Assembly (NCBI GenBank): GCA_910575585.1 | Contig: CAJTGF010000001.1 | Span: 358,006 to 422,005, forward strand | Direction: 5' to 3' | Length of the DNA: 64,000 nt | DNA from: Clostridiaceae bacterium | Lineage (GTDB): Bacteria > Bacillota > Clostridia > Lachnospirales > Lachnospiraceae | In this document: positions 49,843 to 58,609 of the stretch, one piece after another | Layout: every line of letters begins with the position of its first letter | How positions within the stretch are numbered: the first letter of the stretch is position 1 | Translations under genes and position numbers: made by a program | The notes under the pieces: model-generated | The model's input: the letters and a program-made list of their open reading frames with translations, nothing else | Told to the model about the DNA's origin: nothing | Databases searched by the model: none

Positions 49843-50535
49843 ATGGGCAAGCTGATCTTAATAGGCGGTGGCGGACATTGTAGATCAGTTCTCGATTCGG
49901 CTCTTGCTATGAACATATTTGAAGAAACCGTGATTATAGATGCCAGATTAGAAGCCGGTTCAACAGTTCTTGGATGCAGAGTGGCGGGGACAGACAGCGA
50001 TCTTTCTAAACTAAAAGAGTTAGGATTTACATATGCATTTGTAACGGTAGGAAGTATAGAGTCCGCAAATTTAAGAAAGAAACTCTCTGCTGTTGCCGGA
50101 AATCTGGGATTTCAATTTCCGGTTATATGCGATCCAACAGCATATGTTTCCAAATTCGCGTCAGTAGCAGAGGGAACATTTATTGGAAAGCATGCAGTTA
50201 TAAACGCAGCTGCCAAGATTGGAAAACATTGTATCATTAACACAGGATCGATAATTGAACATGAATGTATAGTTGGAGACTACTCTCATCTTTCAGTAGG
50301 ATCCATTTTATGTGGAAACAGTCATGTTGGAATTGAGAGCTTCGTTGGCGCGGGAAGTACTGTGATACAGGGGATCTCCATAGGAGATCATACGATTATA
50401 GGAGCTAACAGTACGATACTATCTAATGTGGAGGATAACATGAAGGTTTATGGAATAACTGCAGGGCGGGGGGGTATTAGCTTAACTTTGCTTAGGATGC
50501 CATCTTTTTGGGATTTATATTTGGAGGTGGCATAA
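49843..50535 (+). CDS. NeuD/PglD-family sugar acyltransferase, first copy
   Basis: A 230-residue protein with an N-terminal Rossmann-like domain (MGKLILIGGGGHCRSVLDSA) and a left-handed beta-helix of hexapeptide repeats (IGKHAVINAAAKIGKHCIIN...). This family N- or O-acetylates amino sugars in sialic, legionaminic and bacillosamine pathways. The catalytic His is expected in NTGSIIEHECIVGD. It is followed immediately by a second, diverged copy, so two different acyl transfers are probable. Confidence 0.87.
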   Translation: MGKLILIGGGGHCRSVLDSALAMNIFEETVIIDARLEAGSTVLGCRVAGTDSDLSKLKELGFTYAFVTVGSIESANLRKKLSAVAGNLGFQFPVICDPTAYVSKFASVAEGTFIGKHAVINAAAKIGKHCIINTGSIIEHECIVGDYSHLSVGSILCGNSHVGIESFVGAGSTVIQGISIGDHTIIGANSTILSNVEDNMKVYGITAGRGGISLTLLRMPSFWDLYLEVA

Positions 50536-51177
50536 ATGAAGAAACTTGTTATTGTAGGTAACGGAGGATTTGCGAGAGAGGTAGAATGGCTAGTTAAAAA
50601 GATCAATGCGATCAAACCTACTTGGGAGTTTTTAGGATTTATTGACAATGTAATAAATTCAGAAGAAGTAGTTGGCAACGATGACTATATAGTAAATCAC
50701 AAGGATGAACTCTATGTCGCCATAGCTATTGGAACTTCTGGAATTCGAGAAAAAATATATAAGGAATATAAGAAAAACTCTCATATACACTTTGCAAATC
50801 TGATCGATCCAAATGTAATATATTCTAACCGGATTTCGCTTGGCGAGGGGAGTATTATATGTGCCGGAACGATTTTGACTGTTGATATTTCGATTGGAAA
50901 CTGCAGTATCATCAACCTTGACTGCACCGTTGGACATGATGTCGTTATGGGGGATTTTGTTACTATAAATCCTGGAGTAAATATTTCCGGAAACGTTGAT
51001 CTCGGATCCAGATGTAATATCGGAACTGGAACCCAGATCATACAAGGTCTTAAAATAGGGATGGATACTGTCGTTGGCGCGGGCGCGGTTGTAAATAAAG
51101 ATCTGCCAGCCAACTGCACCGCTGTTGGAATCCCTGCAAGGATTATTAAGATAAGGGAGGACAGCGCTAATGAATAA
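50536..51177 (+). CDS. NeuD/PglD-family sugar acyltransferase, second copy
   Basis: A 213-residue PglD-like acyltransferase: KKLVIVGNGGFAREVEWLVK at the start, NLDCTVGHDVVMGD with the catalytic His, and a C-terminal VGIPARIIKI loop. It starts directly after the first copy's stop and overlaps the thiolase by 8 bases. This coupling to thiolase and hydroxybutyryl-CoA dehydrogenase makes it a candidate 3-hydroxybutyryl transferase. That specificity is inference. Confidence 0.85.
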   Translation: MKKLVIVGNGGFAREVEWLVKKINAIKPTWEFLGFIDNVINSEEVVGNDDYIVNHKDELYVAIAIGTSGIREKIYKEYKKNSHIHFANLIDPNVIYSNRISLGEGSIICAGTILTVDISIGNCSIINLDCTVGHDVVMGDFVTINPGVNISGNVDLGSRCNIGTGTQIIQGLKIGMDTVVGAGAVVNKDLPANCTAVGIPARIIKIREDSANE

Positions 51178-52363
51178 AGTTTATATTGCTGGTGCGTGTC
51201 GTACACCAATTGGAAAAATGGGAGGGAGTTTATCTTCTTTGTCAGCAGTTGATCTTGGTTCGCTTGTCATAAATGAAGTTTTGCTGCGTTCCAATATTCG
51301 TGCTGAACAGGTTGATCATGTCTATATGGGATGTGTGATCCAGGCAGGACTTGGGCAGAATGTTGCGAGGCAGTCAGCATTGAAAGCCGGACTTCCAGTA
51401 GCTGCAACAGCTCAAACTTTGAATATTGTATGCGGTTCCGGGCTTGATGCTGTAAATTCCGCGGCTCGGATGATCCAGAGTGGTGAGGCGGATATCGTGG
51501 TTGCAGGCGGGATGGAAAGTATGTCAAATGCGCCGTTTGCATTGATGGATGGGCGTTATGGATACAAGATGGGCAGCCCTATGATCAATACACCTCTGGT
51601 CGATACAATGATCAAAGATGCCTTGTGGGATGCAGTGAATGATTATCATATGGGTATCACAGCAGAGAATATTGCTGCGAAGTGGGGGATCACAAGGATA
51701 GAGCTTGATGAGTTTTCTGCTTCTTCTCAAAATAAAGCTTCTGCGGCAATTTCAAATGGAAATTTTATGGAAGAGATTATTCCCGTCTTAGTTAAAGGAT
51801 ATAGAGGCGATATCATAGTAGATGCCGACGAAGGACCGCGCCCGGAAACAACTGTAAAGACACTGGCCAAATTAAGACCAGTCTTTAAGTCAGATGGAGT
51901 TATAACTGCGGGGAATAGCTCGGGAATAAATGATGGCGCGGCAGCGGTCATACTTGTGTCCGAAGAGAAGAGAAAGGAACTGAAGATTGAACCACAAGCA
52001 GAATGGCTTGGAGGTGCTCTTGGCGGGGTAGATCCTGCTGTTATGGGGATTGGTCCTGTTGCATCTACAAGAAAGCTTTTGAAGAGGCTGAATATGACAA
52101 TAGACGATATCGATCTTATTGAAGGGAATGAAGCATTTGCAGCGCAGTCTATTGCAGTTAAAAGGGACTTGAACATTCCAGATGAAAAATTAAATGTTAA
52201 TGGAGGAGCGATCGCCCTTGGACATCCAGTAGGAGCGTCTGGATGCAGGATACTGGTTACCTTAATACATGCATTAAAACAGAAAGGAAAATCTACTGGT
52301 CTTGCTATGCTATGCATAGGCGGAGGTATGGGGTGTTCGACAATCCTGAGGAGGTGTATGTGA
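51170..52363 (+). CDS. Acetyl-CoA C-acetyltransferase (thiolase)
   Basis: A 397-residue biosynthetic thiolase condensing two acetyl-CoA to acetoacetyl-CoA. Active-site Cys is in TLNIVCGSGLDAVN, His in NGGAIALGHPVGASG and the second Cys in CIGGGMGCS; ALGHPVGASG is diagnostic. A thiolase is unusual inside a polysaccharide locus. With the next gene it would supply 3-hydroxybutyryl-CoA. Confidence 0.93.
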   Translation: MNKVYIAGACRTPIGKMGGSLSSLSAVDLGSLVINEVLLRSNIRAEQVDHVYMGCVIQAGLGQNVARQSALKAGLPVAATAQTLNIVCGSGLDAVNSAARMIQSGEADIVVAGGMESMSNAPFALMDGRYGYKMGSPMINTPLVDTMIKDALWDAVNDYHMGITAENIAAKWGITRIELDEFSASSQNKASAAISNGNFMEEIIPVLVKGYRGDIIVDADEGPRPETTVKTLAKLRPVFKSDGVITAGNSSGINDGAAAVILVSEEKRKELKIEPQAEWLGGALGGVDPAVMGIGPVASTRKLLKRLNMTIDDIDLIEGNEAFAAQSIAVKRDLNIPDEKLNVNGGAIALGHPVGASGCRILVTLIHALKQKGKSTGLAMLCIGGGMGCSTILRRCM

Positions 52364-53199
52364 TGAAAATAGCAGTAGTCGGAACTGGAACTTTGGGATT
52401 GTCGATCACACAGGTGTTTTGTCAATGCAACAAGATTGAAAAGGTTTATCTTTGTAAAGGAAGATGGTCATCTGAAAGGGACAGCAAGAAAAGTTTGTCT
52501 GAGACTTTTGACAAACTAGTTGCCAAAGGAAAGATGACTCGGAAAGATGCGGATAGTTTTCTTGCTAAAATAATTATGGGCACAAAGGATAATGCTAAAA
52601 ATGCGGATCTGCTGGTAGAGGCAGTTTCAGAAAATCTCGAAATCAAACAGGCAGTTTTTAAAGAACTGGATAGGATCTGTGGTCCTCAATGTATTTTTAC
52701 CACAAACACATCATCACTTCCAATTCAAGTTATAGGAGCGGAATTGTCGCGTCCATTAGTTGGGATGCATTTTTTTAATCCGGCTCCGGTAATGAAATTG
52801 GTTGAGGTCATTGTAACGGATAAAGTGCCGCAGGAAACCATTGATGTTGTGATGAAAGTTGCAATGGATATAGGAAAAATACCTGTAGAAGTAAGAGAAG
52901 CTCCTGGGTTTGTGGTGAATCGCGTGTTGATCCCGATGATCAATGAAGCTGTCGGTATTTACTCGGAAGGTATTGCGTCTGTGGAGGATATTGACACAGC
53001 GATGAAGCTTGGCGCAAATCATCCCATGGGACCACTGGCACTTGGGGATTTGATCGGACTTGATGTTGTGCTAGCTATCCTTAATGTTATGTTAAAAGAA
53101 ACAGGGGACAATAGATATCTTCCTCAGCCAATGTTAAAAAAAATGGTTCGGGAGAAAAAATTAGGCAAAAAGACTGGCCAAGGTTTTTATCAATACTAA
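52363..53199 (+). CDS. 3-hydroxybutyryl-CoA dehydrogenase
   Basis: A 278-residue 3-hydroxyacyl-CoA dehydrogenase. The NAD motif is IAVVGTGTLGLSI, then the catalytic His in GMHFFNPAPVMKLVEVI and the EAPGFVVNRVLIPMINEA family block. The start at 52363 overlaps the thiolase stop (TGATG). It reduces acetoacetyl-CoA to (S)-3-hydroxybutyryl-CoA in known relatives. The likely use here is an acyl donor for an amino sugar rather than butyrate fermentation, because crotonase and butyryl-CoA dehydrogenase are absent. Confidence 0.92.
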   Translation: MKIAVVGTGTLGLSITQVFCQCNKIEKVYLCKGRWSSERDSKKSLSETFDKLVAKGKMTRKDADSFLAKIIMGTKDNAKNADLLVEAVSENLEIKQAVFKELDRICGPQCIFTTNTSSLPIQVIGAELSRPLVGMHFFNPAPVMKLVEVIVTDKVPQETIDVVMKVAMDIGKIPVEVREAPGFVVNRVLIPMINEAVGIYSEGIASVEDIDTAMKLGANHPMGPLALGDLIGLDVVLAILNVMLKETGDNRYLPQPMLKKMVREKKLGKKTGQGFYQY

Positions 53200-53209
53200 G
53201 GGGGGAATT

Positions 53210-54205
53210 ATGAGCAGATCTTTAATAATTGCAGAAGCAGGAGTAAACCATAACGGCAGTCTTGAAATGGCAAAAATGCTGGTTGATGAAGCTTATGCAT
53301 GCGGTGCAGATATCGTAAAGTTCCAAACTGCGAAGTTAGATCTACTGGTATCCAAAAACGCACATATGGCAGATTACCAAAAAGAGAATACAGGTGTGGT
53401 GGAAAGCCAAAAAGATATGCTCAGGAAATTGCTCCTCAGTTTCGAAGATTTTATTGAACTGGCAGATCATTGTAAAAAGGTTGGCATATCGTTTCTGTCG
53501 ACGCCATTTGATATAGAAAGTATCCATTTTCTCGATACCATTCAGGATCTTTGGAAAATACCATCAGGAGAGATCACAAACTATCCTTACCTCGTTGAAA
53601 TAGCAAAAACCGGTAAGGATATCATCCTTTCAACTGGTATGGCAGAAATGAAGGAGATTGAGGATGCCATTAGGATCTTAGAATTAAATGGAGCGAAAAA
53701 TATTACAATACTGCATTGTACAACGGAATATCCGGCGCTTATTGAAAATGTAAATCTGAGTGTGATGAAAACGTTGAAGGAGAAATTTGGATATCCTGTA
53801 GGATATTCTGATCATACCCAGGGCATTGAGGTGGATTTGGCGGCTGCCGCGCTTGGAGCGGCAGTGATCGAAAAACACTTTACACTAGACAAAACACTTA
53901 CGGGACCTGATCATAGGGCAAGCCTTGAGCCTCATGAGCTGAAAGCAATGGTAGATGGGATACGTAAGATTGAGATCGCATTAGGTTCAAGTGAAAAGAA
54001 GCCATCCTATGAGGAGTTGAAAAACAGGAGTGTTGCCCGTAAGAGTATTGTGGCCAAAAGAAATATTAAGGCAGGGGAGCACCTGACTGTTGATAATATC
54101 ACAACGAAACGTCCTGGAACTGGTATCAGCCCAATGCGATGGAGCGAGGTTCTTGGAACGAGAGCAATCAGAGATTTTGACGAGGATGAACTGATCGAAC
54201 TATGA
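53210..54205 (+). CDS. NeuB-family nonulosonate synthase (legionaminate/sialate type)
   Basis: A 331-residue PEP-dependent synthase. RSLIIAEAGVNHNGSLEMAK opens the TIM-barrel; GEITNYPYLVEIAKTGKDII, CTTEYPALIENVN and GYSDHTQGIEVDLAAAALGA are conserved; an antifreeze-like SAF domain (residues about 275-331, RKSIVAKRNIKAGE) closes the protein. It condenses a ManNAc-type six-carbon sugar with phosphoenolpyruvate. From the neighbouring dehydratase and aminotransferase, legionaminate synthase (LegI) is more likely than plain sialate synthase. Confidence 0.93.
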   Translation: MSRSLIIAEAGVNHNGSLEMAKMLVDEAYACGADIVKFQTAKLDLLVSKNAHMADYQKENTGVVESQKDMLRKLLLSFEDFIELADHCKKVGISFLSTPFDIESIHFLDTIQDLWKIPSGEITNYPYLVEIAKTGKDIILSTGMAEMKEIEDAIRILELNGAKNITILHCTTEYPALIENVNLSVMKTLKEKFGYPVGYSDHTQGIEVDLAAAALGAAVIEKHFTLDKTLTGPDHRASLEPHELKAMVDGIRKIEIALGSSEKKPSYEELKNRSVARKSIVAKRNIKAGEHLTVDNITTKRPGTGISPMRWSEVLGTRAIRDFDEDELIEL

Positions 54206-55428
54206 AAAAGATAGCGGTAATAACTGCAACAAGAGCTGAATATGGTCTGTTGTCTCCGGTGATTAAAGAACTTAGAAAGGATGAGAGCAATGGGCTAAAG
54301 ATTGATCTCATCGTTACCGGAACTCATTTATGCGACACCTATGGAATGACTATAAAAGACATAGATGACAGGATCGATCATCAGATTCCAATTTCTGTCA
54401 GATCAAATACAGAAAGGGATATATCTGCCAATCAGGCGGATGCGCTTATTAAATTTACAGATTTATTTTTAACAGAGAAGTATCATGCAGTGATGCTTCT
54501 GGGCGATCGCTATGAAACACTGGCGATTGCAATAGCTGCGGGGAACACAAAAATTCCCATATTTCATCTTTGCGGCGGTGATACAACCGAAGGCGCTCTT
54601 GATGAATGGATCCGCCATTCGATCACGAAGATCAGCTATATGCATTATGTAACAAATGAAGAAAGCAGGAGAAGAGTTATTCAGTTGGGCGAAGATCCAG
54701 CCAGGGTCTTTGATTACGGATCTACAAGTATAGATAATATTCTGCGTGTTGCTGATATGAATAAAACAGAAGCTTTGAATAGTGTTGGCTTGGGAGATTG
54801 CAGATATGCAGTCTGCACCTATCATCCGGTAACGATGGAAGATGGATGCGTGGATGATCAGGTGAATGAATTTGTGGAGGCGATCAAGGCATACCCGCAG
54901 TTGAACTTTATCGTTACGAAATCCAACGCTGACCAGGGCGGCGCCAGAATCAATGAATTGCTGGATGAGGCGGAGAAAGCGGTTGATAACCTGCATGTAT
55001 TTACATCTCTGGGCATCCATCGGTATCTGTCACTGATGAAACATGCGGAATTTGTATTTGGTAATTCATCGAGCGGTATCATTGAGGCTCCGGCATTCAA
55101 AGTCCCTACTGTCAATATTGGCGACAGGCAGCGGGGGAGACTGCAATCAGCAAGTATTATTAACTGTAAAGCGGACAGAAAGAGCATGATCTTGGCTATG
55201 GAGAGAGCTATGGGAGACAAACACCGAGCAATATGCAAAACGGTGATCAGTCCTTATGGTTCAGGCAATGCAGGGGAGAAAATAGCTAGAAAGACAGTTG
55301 ATATGGTTTTGAATGGGAAGATCGACTTAAAAAAGAAATTTTATGATATTGGAGATTGGAAAAATTCTGATAAAAGAGAAAATAGACTTAAAGAAAGGTT
55401 TAATAATGTTTTGGTGATGGATATATGA
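54202..55428 (+). CDS. NeuC/LegG-type hydrolysing 2-epimerase
   Basis: A 408-residue sugar-nucleotide 2-epimerase that releases the nucleotide and gives the ManNAc-type substrate of the synthase. Family marks are KIAVITATRAEYGLLSPVIK, LLGDRYETLAIAIAAGN, IFHLCGGDTTEGALDEWIRH and the C-terminal FGNSSSGIIEAPAFKVPTVN. It overlaps both the NeuB and NeuA homologues by 4 bases. The LegG role (on 2,4-diacetamido-trideoxy hexose) is inferred from context. Confidence 0.93.
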   Translation: MKKIAVITATRAEYGLLSPVIKELRKDESNGLKIDLIVTGTHLCDTYGMTIKDIDDRIDHQIPISVRSNTERDISANQADALIKFTDLFLTEKYHAVMLLGDRYETLAIAIAAGNTKIPIFHLCGGDTTEGALDEWIRHSITKISYMHYVTNEESRRRVIQLGEDPARVFDYGSTSIDNILRVADMNKTEALNSVGLGDCRYAVCTYHPVTMEDGCVDDQVNEFVEAIKAYPQLNFIVTKSNADQGGARINELLDEAEKAVDNLHVFTSLGIHRYLSLMKHAEFVFGNSSSGIIEAPAFKVPTVNIGDRQRGRLQSASIINCKADRKSMILAMERAMGDKHRAICKTVISPYGSGNAGEKIARKTVDMVLNGKIDLKKKFYDIGDWKNSDKRENRLKERFNNVLVMDI

Positions 55429-56105
55429 AAAATCTTGCGATAATACCCGCCCGTAGCGGATCGAAGGGACTAAAAGATAAAAATATCAGGTTGTTAAATG
55501 CGAAACCTTTGTTGGCTTATTCCATTGAAGCAGCCCTTGAGGCACAATTGTTCGATACGGTAATGGTATCTACAGATTCAGAAAAATATGCAGATATTGC
55601 CCGGCAGTATGATGCAAAGGTTCCATTTCTCCGTAGTGAGAATAATTCATCTGACACAGCTTCTTCTTGGGATATGGTGGAAGAGGTGCTGAAGACTTAT
55701 GAGAATAAGGGACAGTATTTTGATACATTTTGTTTGCTGCAGCCAACATCGCCCTTGCGAAAATCAGATGACATAAAAAAAGCATATCAGTTATATTTGG
55801 AAAGGAAAGCACTGGTGGTTGTATCAGTATGCGAGGTTGATCACCCATTAAACTGGTGTGGAGTATTAGATGAGACACAAAGTCTTAATGGATTTATTAA
55901 AAAAGATAGTGCTGCTCAACGGCAGAGAGAAGAGATGTTTTATCGTCTTAATGGTGCAATCTATATTGCAGATATTAAAGAGTTTCAAAAAGAACATTTT
56001 TTTTATAGAGAAGGTAGTTACGCATATATTATGAGTAAAGAAAGAAGCGTAGATATTGATACGGAAACAGATTTTAAATATGTAGAATTTTTATTGAACA
56101 ATTAG
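55425..56105 (+). CDS. CMP-nonulosonate cytidylyltransferase (NeuA/LegF type)
   Basis: A 226-residue cytidylyltransferase activating the nonulosonic acid with CTP. IIPARSGSKGLKDKNIRLLN is the nucleotide-binding start. LLQPTSPLRKSDDI and DIDTETDFKYVEFL complete the pattern. CMP activation shows the product is a nine-carbon sialic-type sugar. It is last of the tightly overlapping NeuB-NeuC-NeuA set. Confidence 0.93.
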   Translation: MKNLAIIPARSGSKGLKDKNIRLLNAKPLLAYSIEAALEAQLFDTVMVSTDSEKYADIARQYDAKVPFLRSENNSSDTASSWDMVEEVLKTYENKGQYFDTFCLLQPTSPLRKSDDIKKAYQLYLERKALVVVSVCEVDHPLNWCGVLDETQSLNGFIKKDSAAQRQREEMFYRLNGAIYIADIKEFQKEHFFYREGSYAYIMSKERSVDIDTETDFKYVEFLLNN

Positions 56106-56336
56106 TATATATGATATTTTGTTGAAGTCATCAATCGTTGGATATATTTCATTGATAGGATAATTACCAGTTATATATTTTATTAAAATTTGTAAGTTTT
56201 TTATGAATGTAACAGATGATACTTCCAGATGATGGAGGTTCTGCATCGTTACTATATGGAGCATGATGAGGGACTGAAAGAAGTATTTGAAAAAGCGAAA
56301 AGCTTTTTACGTTAAGATGGGATGGGAGACGTATTG
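56106..56336. other. Spacer with a small gene fragment
   Basis: No complete gene. 56229-56315 encodes a short open frame (MMEVLHRYYMEHDEGLKEVF... stop) that looks like a gene's C-terminal end, probably a leftover of an earlier cassette arrangement between neuA and the fusion gene. The rest is AT-rich without clear signals. Confidence 0.4.
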
Positions 56337-58565
56337 ATGAAAATGATCAAGACAATTCTTGTGGTCGGATATGGATCTATGGGTAGGAGGCGCATAAGGC
56401 TTGCAAGTGAGCTGCTCCCGGGCGCAAAGTTTATCTGTGTGGATAGTGATCTGGATAGGCAAGATCAGGCAATCAATGATGGGCATCAGGCAGTAGCTTC
56501 ACTGGATGATGGTATTAATATGGATCCGGATCTTGCATTTATTTGCACTTCGCCGGGACATCATGCTGATATGATACTAAGGCTTTTAAACGCCGGGATC
56601 CATGTATTTACGGAACTAAATCTTACATCTGACAAATATGATGAGATCAGGGATACAGCAGAAAAACACGATACAGTAATCTTTATCTCCAGTACATTGA
56701 TCTATAAGCGTCAGATGGAGATCTTTAAGGAAATCGTATCCAAACAGCATAAACCGCTGACATATATCTATCATGTTGGACAATATCTTCCGGATTGGCA
56801 TCCGTGGGAGAGTTATAAGGACTTTTTCATTGGGAAAAAAGAAACAAACGGTGTACGGGAGATAATGGCGATACAGTTACCATGGATCATAAGCACATTC
56901 GGCAAGGTGGAGGATATCAAAGCGTCCAGCCAGAGATGTACCAGTTTAGATATTGATTTTCCTGACAGCGTGGTACTTAATATCAAACATGAAAATGGGA
57001 ACGTTGGATCTTTTACTGTTGATGTAACATCCAGGAAAGCAGTAACAAGGCTGGAGATCATAGGAGAGGATGTTCACATTTTCTGGGACGGACACAATGA
57101 TGATCTATACAAACTGGATCTGGAGACCAAAGGATTAGAGAGACTGCAGGTTTACGGATCCGAGGAACATATAGAAGGGTACTCTGACAACATTGTGGAA
57201 GAACCCTACAGAGATGAGATAAGGGAGTTCCTTAAAGCTATCAATGGAGAAAAGGTCAGATACGGCCTGGATGAAGATGCTTACGTATTGAATATCATTG
57301 ATAAGATTGAACAAGATCATAAAGGCCCTCGCAGATCTTTTCGATTAGATGATTTCATAAATACATATGTTACGAAACGTTCTTCGTCCATGTTCGATCC
57401 GGATATCTTGTCAAATAAGAATAAACTGTCGGCTGCCATAGGCGGTAAATCAGTACTTGTTATCGGAGGCGCCGGCAGTATTGGCTCCTCCTTTATCCGC
57501 GCGGTCCTGCCATTTAAACCTGCCGAACTTGTTGTGGCTGATACAAATGAGAACGCTTTAACGGAGCTGACCCGTTGTCTGCGGTCATCAGCTGCGCTGA
57601 GTTCCTGTGTTCCGGATGTTTATCTGCCATATCCTATGGATTATAGTTCTATAACTTTCAAGCGCATGTTTACCCATCATAAACGGAGCAATGGCTCTTA
57701 TGGTTTTGATATTGTGGCTAACTTCAGCGCACATAAACATGTTAGGTCTGAGAAGGATATCTATAGTGTGGAAGCATTATTAAGGAACAATGTAATAAGC
57801 GCAAAAGGGCTGCTGGATCTGCTGGAGTCCTATGCGCCGGAGACTTATTTCTGTGTTTCCACGGACAAAGCGGCTAATCCTGTGAATATTATGGGGGCTT
57901 CCAAACGGATTATGGAGGATCTGATATTTTCCTACAGCGATGCGTTTCCTGTAAAGACAGCCAGATTTGCAAATGTGGCTTTTTCCAATGGCAGTCTTCC
58001 GGCTGGGTTTCTCCAACGGATCGATCAGCATCAGCCGTTATCAGCTCCATCAGATGTGAAACGATACTTCGTGAGTCCTGAAGAGTCCGGACAGATATGT
58101 ATGTTATCTGCAATGTTAGGACAAAACCGCGCGATCTTCTTCCCAAAACTTGAAGAGGCGCAGATGGCTGCATTTGACAAGATAGCAGAGGATTTGCTGG
58201 CGGAGATGGGCTATGAGATCGATTATTGTTTGTCAGAAGATGAGGCAATAGAAAAGGCGTCACAGTGGATGGAGGGCCGGCCGTATCCTGTATATTTCAG
58301 TGTATCGGACACAAGCGGCGAGAAAGCATATGAAGAATTTTATGTGGAAGGCGAGGCCGTGGATCTGGCCAGCTTTGGATCGTTAGGCGTGATCACGGAT
58401 AAGAAGATCCCAAAGCGGGCAGCTGTGGCTGATCTGATCCATGCTTTGGATACCGCATTTGAATCTGAAAGCTGCACGAAGGCAGATATTGTGAAGATCA
58501 TAGGCTCATATCTTCCGAATTTCGCGCATATTGAGACGGGGAAGAGTCTTGATGGGAAAATGTGA
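56337..58565 (+). CDS. Gfo/Idh/MocA oxidoreductase fused to a LegB/FlaA1-type 4,6-dehydratase
   Basis: A 742-residue two-domain protein. Residues about 1-330 are a MocA-type oxidoreductase: TILVVGYGSMGRRRIRLA, LAFICTSPGHHADMILRLL, INGEKVRYGLDEDAYVLNII. Residues about 365-742 are a dehydratase: SVLVIGGAGSIGSSFIRAVL, ANFSAHKHVRSEKD and STDKAANPVNIMGASKRIME, with the Met-for-Tyr active site of PglF/FlaA1-like dehydratases. Such dehydratases make the 4-keto-6-deoxy GlcNAc nucleotide used by the DegT aminotransferase that follows. Both functions are normally separate genes in legionaminate clusters. The start at 56337 is chosen for GGGAG spacing; 56322 is possible. Confidence 0.85.
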   Translation: MKMIKTILVVGYGSMGRRRIRLASELLPGAKFICVDSDLDRQDQAINDGHQAVASLDDGINMDPDLAFICTSPGHHADMILRLLNAGIHVFTELNLTSDKYDEIRDTAEKHDTVIFISSTLIYKRQMEIFKEIVSKQHKPLTYIYHVGQYLPDWHPWESYKDFFIGKKETNGVREIMAIQLPWIISTFGKVEDIKASSQRCTSLDIDFPDSVVLNIKHENGNVGSFTVDVTSRKAVTRLEIIGEDVHIFWDGHNDDLYKLDLETKGLERLQVYGSEEHIEGYSDNIVEEPYRDEIREFLKAINGEKVRYGLDEDAYVLNIIDKIEQDHKGPRRSFRLDDFINTYVTKRSSSMFDPDILSNKNKLSAAIGGKSVLVIGGAGSIGSSFIRAVLPFKPAELVVADTNENALTELTRCLRSSAALSSCVPDVYLPYPMDYSSITFKRMFTHHKRSNGSYGFDIVANFSAHKHVRSEKDIYSVEALLRNNVISAKGLLDLLESYAPETYFCVSTDKAANPVNIMGASKRIMEDLIFSYSDAFPVKTARFANVAFSNGSLPAGFLQRIDQHQPLSAPSDVKRYFVSPEESGQICMLSAMLGQNRAIFFPKLEEAQMAAFDKIAEDLLAEMGYEIDYCLSEDEAIEKASQWMEGRPYPVYFSVSDTSGEKAYEEFYVEGEAVDLASFGSLGVITDKKIPKRAAVADLIHALDTAFESESCTKADIVKIIGSYLPNFAHIETGKSLDGKM

Positions 58566-58609
58566 TCAGATCTGTCTTGATCAAAAATAGAAGAAGGATG
58601 AGAAGGATC

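Noticed and set aside
51170..53199. Butyrate-fermentation operon
   Set aside because: Only thiolase and hydroxybutyryl-CoA dehydrogenase are present; crotonase, butyryl-CoA dehydrogenase and Etf genes are absent and the flanks are nonulosonate genes.
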